Positions 32,767-41,209 are shown, counted from the first letter of the stretch. The stretch: 64,000 nt of DNA from Pseudomonadota bacterium (GCA_023391095.1 JAEWBN010000020.1:124001-188000), one strand, 5' to 3'. Numbers and translations are program-made. Notes: generated by a model not told the origin, from the letters alone.

Positions 32767-33554
32767 GCGGTCTCATCGTCAACCGACGGAAGCTGCTTTT
32801 GGGATCGGCCGCGATGGGTTCGGGGCTGGTGCTTTCGGGCTGCAACCAGTTCGACTTTCTGGGCCAGCGCGGGCATCCCATCCGAGAGGTGATCGAGCGC
32901 GCCAATGTCCTGACCTACCAGGCGCAACGGGCGCTGATCGGGGATCAGGTGCTGGCGCGCGAATATGGGGAAAGCGAAATCCGGCAGGGCATGAAGCCCA
33001 ATGGCTCCACCGAGCCGACGACGATGGAATATGCCTTTCTGCGGCAGGCCAATTTCGAGCCTTACCGGCTGACCATCAAGGGCATGGTGGAGCGGGAGGT
33101 GAGTTTCTCGCTGGCGGAATTGCGCAACATGCCCAGCCGCACGCAGATCACGCGGCATGACTGCGTCGAGGGGTGGAGCTGCATCGCCAAATGGACGGGC
33201 ACGCCGCTCGGGCCGGTGCTGGACCAGGCGGGGGTCAAGCCGGGCGCGCGCTACGCGGTCTATCATTGCTTCGACAATATCGAACGGACGCTGAGCGGGG
33301 ACGTGCTCTACTATACGAGTTCGGACCTCGTGGACGCCTATCACCCGCAGTCGATCCTGGCCTATGGGCTCAATGATGCGGTTCTGCCGGTAAGCAATGG
33401 GGCGCCGATCCGCCTGCGGATCGAAAGGGCGCTGGGCTACAAGCAGCCGAAATATCTCCACACGATTGAACTGGTGGATGACCTGACCCCGTTCGGTCGC
33501 GGCAAGGGCGGCTATTGGGAGGACAATGGCTATGACTGGTATGGGGGGATTTGA
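32763..33554 (+). CDS. Molybdopterin-dependent oxidoreductase (sulfite-oxidase fold), exported lipoprotein
   Basis: A 263-residue protein of the sulfite oxidase/MsrP molybdopterin fold. The N terminus NRRKLLLGSAAMGSGLVLSGC combines a twin arginine with a lipobox-like LSGC, so export folded and lipid anchoring are likely. The molybdenum ligand is probably one of the cysteines in RHDCVEGWSC. YHPQSILAYGLND and PIRLRIERALGYKQPKY are the usual family motifs. It is coupled to the cytochrome b gene. The pair resembles MsrPQ or SorAB in logic but is not clearly either; the substrate is unknown. Confidence 0.8.
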   Translation: MSGLIVNRRKLLLGSAAMGSGLVLSGCNQFDFLGQRGHPIREVIERANVLTYQAQRALIGDQVLAREYGESEIRQGMKPNGSTEPTTMEYAFLRQANFEPYRLTIKGMVEREVSFSLAELRNMPSRTQITRHDCVEGWSCIAKWTGTPLGPVLDQAGVKPGARYAVYHCFDNIERTLSGDVLYYTSSDLVDAYHPQSILAYGLNDAVLPVSNGAPIRLRIERALGYKQPKYLHTIELVDDLTPFGRGKGGYWEDNGYDWYGGI

Positions 33555-33958
33555 GGGGCCAGCCCAGACCTTCACACGCCCCGTTGCGGGGAGGGCTTGA
33601 GAGGGGGAATAACGGGCAGTTTCGCTCGCGTGGCGCACCCCCTCCCGTCCCCCGTCTAGGGGGAGGTGGCGCATCGTGGTTGTGGTGCGTACAGGTTCGC
33701 ATCCCACCCATGCGTCGCTCGGCTTGCTATTTTTGCGCTTCTCGCCCATATGGGGTCTACGTCGCGGCACAGACCGTCGATGGACTTCTCTTCTTACTCA
33801 AGCGGTGAGCGGCGAAGTCAGCCCGGATACCTAGATCGCCAGGAGCGACCGGTCCGGGTTTGAGCCAGCACCCGCGCGATAAATCCCTATCGCCCGATTG
33901 CATAGATGAAGATGCGCCGCTGCGTGTGCAGCCTGGCGCCTGCGCGGTTTCGCGCAAC
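33555..33958. other. 404-bp region upstream of the DEAD-box helicase
   Basis: It holds a GC-rich palindromic element (about 33575-33673) and then about 285 bp without a supported gene. The helicase frame stays open upstream to 33860, so a longer leader-encoded N terminus cannot be excluded. Such helicase genes often have long regulated leaders. I cannot define a promoter. Confidence 0.5.
33575..33673. repeat. GC-rich MITE-like palindromic element, copy 1
   Basis: The left end (CGCCCCGTTGCGGGGAGGG, then GAGAGGGGG) and the right end (CCCCCTCCCG, then CCCCCGTCTAGGGGGAGG) are imperfect inverted repeats enclosing about 40 bp. The same C5/G5 design recurs at 52739-52869 and 57676-57907. It has no coding capacity. 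Confidence 0.5.
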
Positions 33959-35410
33959 ATGAAAGACAAGAGTTTGAACGATTTCATTTCGCTCGGCCTG
34001 CCGACCCTGATTACCGACAGCCTGACTGCCGGCGGCTTCACCGAGCCCACCAAGATCCAGAGCCAGGCCATTCCCAAGCTGCTCGAAGGCCGGGACATGC
34101 TGGGCATTGCCCAGACCGGCTCGGGCAAGACGGCGGCTTTCGGCCTGCCGATCCTGGCCGGCATCCTGGGCTTGGCCGGTCGGCCGCGGCCGATGACGAC
34201 GCGCGCGCTGATCCTGGCGCCGACACGTGAACTGGCCGTGCAGATCGACGAGAATATCCGCAAGTTTGCCGGCTCCAAGATGAAGCTCGACACCGTGCTC
34301 GTTCTGGGCGGCGTGTCGCGCTACCACCAGGTCGGCAAGATCGCCAAGGGCGTCGACATCGTCGTTGCCACGCCCGGTCGCCTCAAGGACCTGATGGACG
34401 ACAACAAGATCCGGCTCAACGAAACGCGCTGGCTGGTGCTCGACGAAGCCGACCGCATGCTTGACATGGGTTTCATCGCCCCGGTGCGCGCCATTGCCAA
34501 GCAGATCGGCCTGCGCCGCCAGACCATGCTGTTCTCGGCCACCATGGCACCCGAAGTGGAAGATCTGGCCAAGACGCTGCTGAAAGAGCCGATCAAGGTC
34601 GAGGCGGCGCCGCAGGGTTCCACCGTGGTCAAGATCGACCAGCGGGTAATCATGTCCGGCTCCAAGGCCAAGCGCGGCGTGCTCAATACGCTGCTGGCCG
34701 ACGAGAAGGAAGGCATGGAGCGCGTGATCATCTTTTCGCGCACCAAGCATGGTGCCGACCGGATTGCCAAGAACCTGGCCATTGACGGGCATGAGGCAGC
34801 GGCCATCCATGGCAACAAGAGCCAGAATGCGCGCCAGGCAGCGCTCAAGGGCTTTGCCAATGGCTCGGTGCGCATTCTCGTGGCAACCGACATTGCGGCG
34901 CGCGGCATCGACGTGCAGGGCATCACCCATGTGGTGAACTATGAACTGCCCGACGATCCGGAAAACTATGTGCACCGCATTGGCCGGACCGGCCGTAACG
35001 GGGCTTCGGGCATTGCCATCACGCTCTGTGACGGCACGGAAAAGAGCAAGCTGCGCGATGTGGAGCGGCTGATCCGCCGCACGCTGCCGGTTTCGGGCGA
35101 CGTGAATCTGGTTGAAGAGGCTCCGGCTCCGCGCCAGCCGCGCAACAATGCCGGCGCGCCGTCAGGCGCCCGTACGGCGCGCAACCCCAAGCAGAATGCG
35201 CGCAAGTTCAACACGCCGCGTCCCGGTGGCGAGCGTAGCAAGGGCGGTGCTGCCGCCAATGGCGCTGCACCCGGCAATATGGTGCGGCGCGATTCCGAGA
35301 CGGGCAAGGTGATGGGCGGCAAGCCCTCTGGCGCCAAGGCGGGCAAGCCGCGCTGGACCAAGGGGCAGCGCGATGCGGGCAAGGCCCGGCGTGCTGCGGT
35401 CAACGCATAA
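33959..35410 (+). CDS. DEAD-box ATP-dependent RNA helicase
   Basis: A 483-residue RhlE-type helicase. Motifs run in order: Q motif (GFTEPTKIQSQAIP), I AQTGSGKTAA, Ia APTRELA, Ib TPGR, II DEAD in VLDEADRMLDMGF, III SATM, then IV IIFSRT, V ATDIAARGIDV and VI HRIGRTGRNG. A basic, Ala/Gly/Lys-rich tail of about 100 residues follows and should bind RNA. The ATG at 33959 gives the family start (MKDKSLNDFISLGL) but has no clear ribosome site. It unwinds RNA during ribosome assembly or cold adaptation. It is monocistronic, convergent with otsA. Confidence 0.88.
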   Translation: MKDKSLNDFISLGLPTLITDSLTAGGFTEPTKIQSQAIPKLLEGRDMLGIAQTGSGKTAAFGLPILAGILGLAGRPRPMTTRALILAPTRELAVQIDENIRKFAGSKMKLDTVLVLGGVSRYHQVGKIAKGVDIVVATPGRLKDLMDDNKIRLNETRWLVLDEADRMLDMGFIAPVRAIAKQIGLRRQTMLFSATMAPEVEDLAKTLLKEPIKVEAAPQGSTVVKIDQRVIMSGSKAKRGVLNTLLADEKEGMERVIIFSRTKHGADRIAKNLAIDGHEAAAIHGNKSQNARQAALKGFANGSVRILVATDIAARGIDVQGITHVVNYELPDDPENYVHRIGRTGRNGASGIAITLCDGTEKSKLRDVERLIRRTLPVSGDVNLVEEAPAPRQPRNNAGAPSGARTARNPKQNARKFNTPRPGGERSKGGAAANGAAPGNMVRRDSETGKVMGGKPSGAKAGKPRWTKGQRDAGKARRAAVNA

Positions 35411-35413
35411 GAG

Positions 35414-35444
35414 AAAGGGGCGGTCCGATGGGCCGCCCCTTTTT
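35414..35444. terminator. Bidirectional terminator between helicase and otsA
   Basis: AAAGGGGCGG (35414-35423) and CCGCCCCTTT (35433-35442) with a 9-nt loop and T/A runs on both sides, between convergent stops. Confidence 0.88.
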
Positions 35445-35447
35445 GAT

Positions 35448-36863
35448 TCAGGCGACTGACGCGAGGTAGAGTATGTCGCGCGTGACTTCACCCTGGCTCA
35501 TGGCACCGGGGGCAAGGCGGTCGAGGAAACTGGCGGCCCAGTTGTCGACATTGTGCTTGCGCGCCGCTGCCATCAGGGCTTCCCAGCGTTCCTTGCGTTC
35601 TTCGAGCGGCATGTCGAGCGCCATGCGCAGGGCCTCGGCGGTTTCATCCGTATCGAATGGATTGACCAGCAGCGCATCGGGGAAAATCTCGGCGGCGCCG
35701 GCAAAGCGCGACAGGACAAGGACGCCGGGATTGTCGGGATTCTGGGAGCCGACATATTCATGGGCAACCAGGTTCATGCCGTCGCGCAGGGGCGTGACGA
35801 GGCCGACGCAGGCGAGGCGATAAAGCCCGGCAAGGCTGGGCTGGCCATAGGCGCGCTTCACATAGGTGAGGGGCTGCCAGTCGGGCTCGGCGAAATGGCC
35901 CATGACGCGGCCGCACATGGCGTCCAGCGTGTCGCTGGTTTCCTGATATTCCTTGATCGTGTCGCGCGAGGGCGGGGCGACCTGGAGCAGGTGGACCTTG
36001 CGGCGCAGGCGGGCATTGTTGGCGAGGAGCTTTTCATAAGCTTCGACGCGCTGCGGCAGGCCCTTGGAATAATCGAGCCGGTCGACGCCCAGAATGAGGC
36101 ATTGCTCGCCCAGAGAGCGCTTCATGCGATGGATCATCTTGGTCCCGGCAGGGCTCGTGGCCAGGCGCGCAAAGGCGTCGGGGTCCGAACCGATGGGGAA
36201 GGCCGAGACCTCGGTGCGGCTGAAATCGATGGTGTCCGAATGGCTGTTGCCGAAGGTGGACGGCGCCTGGTGCTCGGCAAATTCGGTGAAGGCGGCGACG
36301 TCGCGCTGCGCCTGCATGCCGACAAGATCATAGCGCGAGAGGTCGCGCATCAGCTCGCCATGATGGGGAATGGCATAGAGCGCATCGGCGGTAGGGAAGG
36401 GGATGTGGAGGTAAAAGCCGATGCGGTTGCGCGCGCCAAGCTGGCGCAGTTCGCTGGCGAGCGGGATCAGGTGGTAATCGTGCACCCAGACGATGTCATC
36501 AGGCTTGAGCAGGGGTAGCAGCGCCTGGGCGAACTGCCGGTTGACGCTGCGATAGCCTTCGTACCAGTGACTTTCGATGGTGGCCAGGTCGAGCCGGAGG
36601 TGGAAGCTGGGCCAGAGGATGGAATTGGAAAACCCGGCATAATAGGCATGGTGGTCGTCGCGGGTCAGGTCGATCTGCGCGACACTGATGCCGTCCACGT
36701 CCTCGATGCGGGCTTGCGATGATGGCTGGTCGGACAGCTTGCCGGACCAGCCGAACCAGAAGCCCTCGCGTTCATCCAGTACCTTGCGCAACGCGACCGC
36801 GAGTCCGCCGGCGGCAGGACCCTTGGAGGGTGTGCGGTTCGATACGATGACGATGCGGCTCAT
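35448..36863 (-). CDS. otsA: Trehalose-6-phosphate synthase
   Basis: A 471-residue GT20 glycosyltransferase. The N terminus is MSRIVIVSNRTPSKGPAAGG. The UDP-glucose/glucose-6-phosphate site motifs are VWVHDYHLIPLASELR, GVDRLDYSKGLPQR and PLRDGMNLVAHEYV. It makes trehalose 6-phosphate from UDP-glucose and glucose 6-phosphate. It lies 30 bp downstream of otsB, in the order otsB-otsA. Trehalose synthesis is a typical general stress output, and a near-consensus EcfG promoter precedes otsB. Confidence 0.92.
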   Translation of the reverse strand: MSRIVIVSNRTPSKGPAAGGLAVALRKVLDEREGFWFGWSGKLSDQPSSQARIEDVDGISVAQIDLTRDDHHAYYAGFSNSILWPSFHLRLDLATIESHWYEGYRSVNRQFAQALLPLLKPDDIVWVHDYHLIPLASELRQLGARNRIGFYLHIPFPTADALYAIPHHGELMRDLSRYDLVGMQAQRDVAAFTEFAEHQAPSTFGNSHSDTIDFSRTEVSAFPIGSDPDAFARLATSPAGTKMIHRMKRSLGEQCLILGVDRLDYSKGLPQRVEAYEKLLANNARLRRKVHLLQVAPPSRDTIKEYQETSDTLDAMCGRVMGHFAEPDWQPLTYVKRAYGQPSLAGLYRLACVGLVTPLRDGMNLVAHEYVGSQNPDNPGVLVLSRFAGAAEIFPDALLVNPFDTDETAEALRMALDMPLEERKERWEALMAAARKHNVDNWAASFLDRLAPGAMSQGEVTRDILYLASVA

Positions 36864-36893
36864 TAATGGCCCCCTTCTTTTTGTTACCTCAGG

Positions 36894-37703
36894 TCAGTTG
36901 ACGATGATGGTCTGCGATTGGGCGACCTGGTCCAGATCGTGCTGGAGACGGTCGCGAGTGGCGATGTCGCCGAGGCCGCGCAGGAGAGCGCGGACGGAAA
37001 AGACATCCGCAATGCGCAGGCGCGCGGCGGTGTCGCCGGGCCCGAGCTTGATGCCGACTCCGCCCAGTTCCTGAGCGGCGCGGAAAGCGTCCTCGTCGGT
37101 CACGTCATCGCCGATGAAGACGGGAATGCGGCCGGCAAAGGGTTCTTCCTGCATGAAGGCGCGCAGGGCCGCGCCCTTGTCGAACATGCTGGGGCGGGCT
37201 TCGAGCACCATCTTGCCGGGAACGAGGGTGAACTCGGCATGGTCGGAAAGGGCTTCCTCCATGGCGGTCTGGCAGACATCCTGAAGCTCTGGCGCCTGGC
37301 GAAAATGAAGGGCGACCGCGCCCTGCTTGGTTTCGACGATGAGGTCAGGATTGGCCATGGCCAGCGGCTCGATGGCGTGGGCGATTTCGTCGGCCGCCAG
37401 GATGATGGCTTCATCGAGCGGCTCGAACGTGCCGTCGGCGCGGCGGCGCTGGGCGCCATGGGCACCGGCGATGGGCAGTTGCAGCGGGGCGAGGAAGCGG
37501 TCGATATCGGTGATTTCGCGGCCGGTCAGAACGGCGAAGGCATGATCGAAGTCGTCGCTGGCACGGTCGAGGCTGTCGATCAGGCCGGGGGGGACATCGA
37601 CGGCGTCGGGGGTTTCAGCGATCTCGACCAGCGTGCCGTCGAAGTCGGTGAAAATGGCCAGAAGCGGTGCGGATCCGTCTGAAGCGGACATGATGTCGGA
37701 CAT
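36894..37703 (-). CDS. otsB: Trehalose-6-phosphate phosphatase
   Basis: A 269-residue HAD-family phosphatase. Motif I FTDFDGTLVEI holds the nucleophilic Asp, motif II VLTGREI, and motif III/IV GKMVLEARP with FIGDDVTDEDAF coordinates Mg2+. It releases trehalose from trehalose 6-phosphate. The start at 37703 is chosen because AAGGGGACAG precedes it; the frame stays open to 37742. It is the first gene of otsBA. Confidence 0.92.
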   Translation of the reverse strand: MSDIMSASDGSAPLLAIFTDFDGTLVEIAETPDAVDVPPGLIDSLDRASDDFDHAFAVLTGREITDIDRFLAPLQLPIAGAHGAQRRRADGTFEPLDEAIILAADEIAHAIEPLAMANPDLIVETKQGAVALHFRQAPELQDVCQTAMEEALSDHAEFTLVPGKMVLEARPSMFDKGAALRAFMQEEPFAGRIPVFIGDDVTDEDAFRAAQELGGVGIKLGPGDTAARLRIADVFSVRALLRGLGDIATRDRLQHDLDQVAQSQTIIVN

Positions 37704-37740
37704 GGCTGTCCCCTTGATTGCGCAGGATATGTGGACGTGC

Positions 37741-37765
37741 AACGCCAGGGACGGCGAAAGGTTCG
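37741..37765 (-). promoter_or_regulatory. Near-consensus EcfG promoter for otsBA
   Basis: On the minus strand, CGAAC (37765-37761) is followed after exactly 16 nt by CGTT (37744-37741). Eight of nine consensus bases match (CGAAC for GGAAC). It lies 38 bp upstream of the otsB start. Known EcfG control of trehalose genes in other alphaproteobacteria supports it. Confidence 0.55.
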
Positions 37766-37860
37766 CCCCCTCATGGCTGCCATGCGCCTGCCGGCCTTAT
37801 GAGGGGCCGCCGAATAGGGCATTGGAGCGTTCAGCACCTGAACGGGACAGGGAGGGTAGC

Positions 37861-38043
37861 ATGCCGAACGGCAGTGATGACACGCGATCCGGACAGACCC
37901 CGTTGCCATCAGCGATGGGGGCGATCCCGAAACTCGTGCTTGGCGCGCTATTCGCGCTGACGCTGAGCTTTCTGACCTTTGCCGCCTCGTTTGCAGACGT
38001 GCCGCGCAGCGAGTATGCGCCGCTAACGACGCTTTCGGACTAA
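37861..38043 (+). CDS. Small single-helix membrane protein
   Basis: A 60-residue protein with a polar N terminus, one hydrophobic helix (about residues 22-44, IPKLVLGALFALTLSFLTFAASF) and a short polar tail. GGGAGGG lies just before the ATG at 37861. It is divergent from otsBA and convergent with the META-domain gene. I recognise no family. The ribosome site and clean helix argue that it is real. Confidence 0.55.
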   Translation: MPNGSDDTRSGQTPLPSAMGAIPKLVLGALFALTLSFLTFAASFADVPRSEYAPLTTLSD

Positions 38044-38052
38044 GGCCCGCTG

Positions 38053-38814
38053 CTATTCGGCCTTGGCGACGAGGCCGATCAGGGGAATGCCGGCGGCATC
38101 GAGCAGGCGCAGGCTGGTGCCATCGCGTTCGTAGGACCGGACGGCCGCCAGTGCAGCGAAATAGGCGCTTTCCTGATCCATGATCTCCGGCGGGCAGGCC
38201 ATGCGCGTGGCCGCGGCGGCGCTGAAGCTTATGGATTTGTCCTCGATCATGGCTTCTGCCGCATAGCTGTTGCAGCCGGCATTGCCGCCAATCCTGCGGT
38301 CAAGGTCGATGGTGAGGGTGACCGGGCGCGGCCCTGCTACGGGGCGCCCGCCAATGCTGGTGACGGTCCAGGAAGTATCCAGCAGATGCGGTTCGGGCAC
38401 GGGTGGCTCGCTCGGTTCCGGGCGCGGCGCAGCGGCGCGGCTGACGAGAATGCTGATGCCGTTCGGGCTCGAAAAGTCGACCGGGACCGGCGCGGCGCTG
38501 CGGAAAAAGAGCTGCCCGCCCGTGCGGATTTCCGCCAGGAGGCCCACAGGGCCGGACGTGGTGGCCGCCGTGCTGCGCAGGTTCATGGTGAAGGCAATTG
38601 GCGGGGAGGCGCGGTCGACGATCTCGGAGGTGGCCGCAGCGATCTGGCGATTGTCGGCGAGGCTGACCAATTGAAGGCGCAGCTGCGATCCGGCGGGCAG
38701 CGCCAGGCGCTCGTAATAGGTGACAGTGCCGGACAGGGACAGGGGCTGGGCCAGGACGGGCCCGACGAGACCCATCACCAGCAGGGCCAGACCGGCGAAC
38801 AGACGTTTGAGCAT
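38053..38814 (-). CDS. Secreted YbaY-like / META-domain protein
   Basis: A 253-residue exported protein. The signal peptide (MLKRLFAGLALLVMGLVGPVLA) is followed by a YbaY/type III secretion pilotin-like beta domain (about residues 24-120, LSGTVTYYERLALPAGSQLRLQ), a Pro-rich linker (PRPEPSEPPVPEP), and a META (HslJ-like) domain (about 130-245, LLDTSWTVTSIGGRPV, GNAGCNSYAAEA, ATRMACPPEIMDQE). The start at 38814 follows GGGAGGCC. Such two-domain proteins are outer-envelope proteins of unknown role, in some bacteria tied to drug or heat resistance. Confidence 0.78.
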   Translation of the reverse strand: MLKRLFAGLALLVMGLVGPVLAQPLSLSGTVTYYERLALPAGSQLRLQLVSLADNRQIAAATSEIVDRASPPIAFTMNLRSTAATTSGPVGLLAEIRTGGQLFFRSAAPVPVDFSSPNGISILVSRAAAPRPEPSEPPVPEPHLLDTSWTVTSIGGRPVAGPRPVTLTIDLDRRIGGNAGCNSYAAEAMIEDKSISFSAAAATRMACPPEIMDQESAYFAALAAVRSYERDGTSLRLLDAAGIPLIGLVAKAE

Positions 38815-38885
38815 TTTGGCCTCCCGATCGATGGCCAAGACTATCGCAGCCAGCCGGGTGTGGCGAGCAATGCCGCAGATCAGCG

Positions 38886-39371
38886 TTACCGGAGGATGCG
38901 CACCGGCGCAGTGAAATGGAATTCCTCTAGGTTGTTGCCGTCCCCGCCGCGGTCGACAACCAGATAGTCGCTGGGCCGCTCAAGCGGGGTGAGAACGCCA
39001 TGCCAGGTGTTCATGGCGATGTTGACGCCTTGCCCCGGTGCGGGACGGAAGGCGCGCAGACGCGTGGGGATGCCACTGTCGTCCTCGGCCACGATAATGA
39101 GCCATGGGGCGTCGAACAGGGGGTAAAACGCCTGGCTCCCGAGCGGGTGACGCTCAACCAGCCTGAGATCGAGCGGCAGCGCGTAGGGTTGGCCGCGGAA
39201 GATCGAAATCAGCGGACGCGGATGGACGCCGCCCAGTTCGACACGGGCGAGGTCGTGGTAGCGCTCGGTCATCCCCGAATTGATGGGATAATGGTGGGCG
39301 CCTTCGAGCTCGATGACCTGGCCAAAGGGCGCGAAAGCGGCGGCGGTGAGGGGTTCGGTAAGGATGTCCAT
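38886..39371 (-). CDS. allA: Ureidoglycolate lyase
   Basis: A 161-residue cupin-fold enzyme: MDILTEPLTAAAFAPFGQVIE, then NSGMTERYHDLARVEL, SIFRGQPYALPL, ERHPLGSQAFYPL and GVNIAMNTWHGVLTPL. It splits ureidoglycolate to glyoxylate and urea, the last step of allantoin use. The start at 39371 is set by the family N terminus; the frame continues upstream into the next gene. It lies two bases after the stop of the ureidoglycine aminohydrolase gene, so the two are one operon. Confidence 0.9.
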   Translation of the reverse strand: MDILTEPLTAAAFAPFGQVIELEGAHHYPINSGMTERYHDLARVELGGVHPRPLISIFRGQPYALPLDLRLVERHPLGSQAFYPLFDAPWLIIVAEDDSGIPTRLRAFRPAPGQGVNIAMNTWHGVLTPLERPSDYLVVDRGGDGNNLEEFHFTAPVRILR

Positions 39372-39373
39372 GG

Positions 39374-40189
39374 TTAGAACGGCAGCTTGGCGTGGCGGTT
39401 GACGTCCTTGTAAAGCAGGTACCGGAACCGCTGGGGCCCGGCATAACAGGCCTGGGGACAGAAGGCGCGCAGCCACATGAAGTCGCCGCTTTCCACCTCG
39501 ACCCAGTCGCGGTTCAGCCGATAGACGGCCTTGCCTTCGAGCACATAAAGGCCGTGTTCCATGACATGGGTTTCTTCGAAGGGAATGACCGCGCCGGGCT
39601 CCAGGGTGACGATGTTGACATGCATGTCGTGCCTGACATCGGTGGGATCGACAAAGCGCGTCGTGCCCCAGCTATTGTTGGTGTCGGGCATCCAGCGGAT
39701 GGGTTCATCCTGCTCGTTGGCGACGAAGGCAGGCGGGGTATCCACGCCGTCCACGGGCTCGTAGCGCTTGCGGATCCAGTGGAAACGGGCGGCTTCAGTG
39801 GCACGGTTGACCAGGGTCCAGCTACAGCCGGGCGGCAGGAAAGCATAACCGCCTTCCTTGAGCAGGTGGCTCTTGCCTTCCAGCGTCACATGGACCTGAC
39901 CGGCGACGACGAACAACACCCCTTCGGCCTCGGGATTGGGTTCGGGGCGCTCGCTGCCACCACCGGGCGCCACTTCCACGATGTATTGCGAGAAGGTCTC
40001 GGAGAAACCACTCATGGGGCGGGCGATGGTCCAGACTCGCGTGTCGCGCCAATGCGGAAGATAGGAGGTGACGATGTCGCGCATGCATTCGCGCGGGATG
40101 ACGGCATAGGCCTCGGTGAACACGGCGCGTCCGGTGTGGAGCGCCATCTGGGAGGGCAGGCCGGCTGAAGGCGAGGCGTAGTTGGTCAT
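39374..40189 (-). CDS. allE: (S)-ureidoglycine aminohydrolase
   Basis: A 271-residue bicupin of the YlbA/UGHY family. It contains GVLFVVAGQVHVTLEGKSH in the first cupin and EETHVMEHGLYVLEGKAVYRL in the second, with metal ligands in the latter (ETHVMEHG). It converts ureidoglycine to S-ureidoglycolate with loss of ammonia. The start at 40189 fits the family (MTNYASPSAGLPSQM). It precedes allA by two bases. The allantoate amidohydrolase that makes its substrate is not in the window. Confidence 0.9.
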   Translation of the reverse strand: MTNYASPSAGLPSQMALHTGRAVFTEAYAVIPRECMRDIVTSYLPHWRDTRVWTIARPMSGFSETFSQYIVEVAPGGGSERPEPNPEAEGVLFVVAGQVHVTLEGKSHLLKEGGYAFLPPGCSWTLVNRATEAARFHWIRKRYEPVDGVDTPPAFVANEQDEPIRWMPDTNNSWGTTRFVDPTDVRHDMHVNIVTLEPGAVIPFEETHVMEHGLYVLEGKAVYRLNRDWVEVESGDFMWLRAFCPQACYAGPQRFRYLLYKDVNRHAKLPF

Positions 40190-40205
40190 GACACGCTGGC
40201 GGCTG

Positions 40206-40240
40206 GAATTGGGCGGCAACCCGTGGCCGCCGCCCAATTC
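40206..40240. terminator. 12-bp perfect hairpin between arsR-type gene and allE
   Basis: GAATTGGGCGGC (40206-40217) and GCCGCCCAATTC (40229-40240) with an 11-nt loop. There is no U run in either direction. It probably ends or limits transcription of the ArsR-type gene before allE, or protects the allE leader. Confidence 0.5.
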
Positions 40241-40289
40241 TTAGCGGTAAGCCAAAGGGTTTGGCTAGACCGCGTGACAGCCAAGCTCC

Positions 40290-40622
40290 TCAGGAGGTCG
40301 GTTCTTCCACCATGCGCCGGAGCTTTCCGAGCATGCTTGCAGCATAGGCGGCGTAGGGGCCGATCCAGCGTTCGTGGATGGCATGGACGGGCAGGGCGTC
40401 GAGGTGATTCCAGCGCTCGCGGCCGCGCTTTTCCGGAATGACAAGGCCGGCATCCTCGAGCACGCGCAGATGCTGCATGACGGTGCAGCGGTCGAGTTCG
40501 GGAAAGCGGGAGCAGAGCATGCCGGTGGTCAAGGGCTCGGCCTTGAGGGCGTCGAGCATGCGGCGGCGTACGCGGTGGCCCAGCGCCTTGAAAATCAGGT
40601 CGTCCAGATCGTCGTTTGACAT
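40290..40622 (-). CDS. ArsR family transcriptional regulator
   Basis: A 110-residue winged-helix protein (FKALGHRVRRRMLDALKAEP, then LDRCTVMQHLRVLEDAGLVIP). There is no obvious metal-binding cysteine pair. It is divergent from an SRPBCC/AHSA1 gene, a very common pairing. A perfect 8-4-8 palindrome starts at its initiation codon, so it should repress itself and its partner. Confidence 0.85.
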   Translation of the reverse strand: MSNDDLDDLIFKALGHRVRRRMLDALKAEPLTTGMLCSRFPELDRCTVMQHLRVLEDAGLVIPEKRGRERWNHLDALPVHAIHERWIGPYAAYAASMLGKLRRMVEEPTS

Positions 40623-40640
40623 GTTATAAAACTATAACAT
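40621..40640. promoter_or_regulatory. ArsR operator, perfect palindrome
   Basis: ATGTTATA (40621-40628), AAAC and TATAACAT (40633-40640) form a perfect inverted repeat overlapping the ArsR start codon and 35 bp upstream of the divergent SRPBCC gene. AT-rich 8-bp arms suit ArsR dimers. Confidence 0.75.
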
Positions 40641-40674
40641 ATGTTCTTGTGAGGCAAGCTCCAAGGAGGCGTGC

Positions 40675-41133
40675 ATGGCGTATGAGTTCACTGTTGGCGG
40701 GCGCATTTCGCGGCCGGTGCACGAGGTATTCGAGGCCGTGGCTGACCCCGGCAAGCTATCGGGTTACTTCACCACGGGCGGCGCGCAGGGGCGGCTCGAA
40801 ACCGGCGCGGTGGTGACGTGGGACTTTCACGACTTTCCTGGCGCTTTCCCGGTGCATGTGGTCGAGGTGGTGCCTGACGAGCGGATTGTGCTGCGCTGGG
40901 ATGCGCCGCCTGACGATGATCCGGCCGGCAATTATCAGACGACGGTGACCATGACCTTTGAGGCCATTGAACCGGAGCGGACGCTTGTGCGCATCCACGA
41001 GAGCGGCTGGCGCGAGAATGAGGCCGGGCAGAAAGCGTCCTATGGCAATTGCGAGGGCTGGACGGGCATGCTTGCCGCAATGAAGGTCTATCTCGAGCAC
41101 GGGATCAACCTGCGCGAGGGCTTCTACAAGTGA
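40675..41133 (+). CDS. SRPBCC (AHSA1-like) domain protein
   Basis: A 152-residue START/Bet v1-like protein: MAYEFTVGGRISRPVHEVFE, then TWDFHDFPGAFPVHVVEVVPDERIVLRW and GWTGMLAAMKVYLEHG. The fold has a large hydrophobic cavity and binds lipids or other small molecules. The function is unknown. It is paired divergently with the ArsR regulator and probably controlled by the palindrome at 40621-40640. CAAGGAGG precedes the ATG. Confidence 0.82.
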   Translation: MAYEFTVGGRISRPVHEVFEAVADPGKLSGYFTTGGAQGRLETGAVVTWDFHDFPGAFPVHVVEVVPDERIVLRWDAPPDDDPAGNYQTTVTMTFEAIEPERTLVRIHESGWRENEAGQKASYGNCEGWTGMLAAMKVYLEHGINLREGFYK

Positions 41134-41209
41134 GCACGGCCTCAGCACGTGTTTTAGCGTCTCGTTAGGGTTACCAAATCTCAATCATGCCGCGCCGATA
41201 ATGGTCGGC

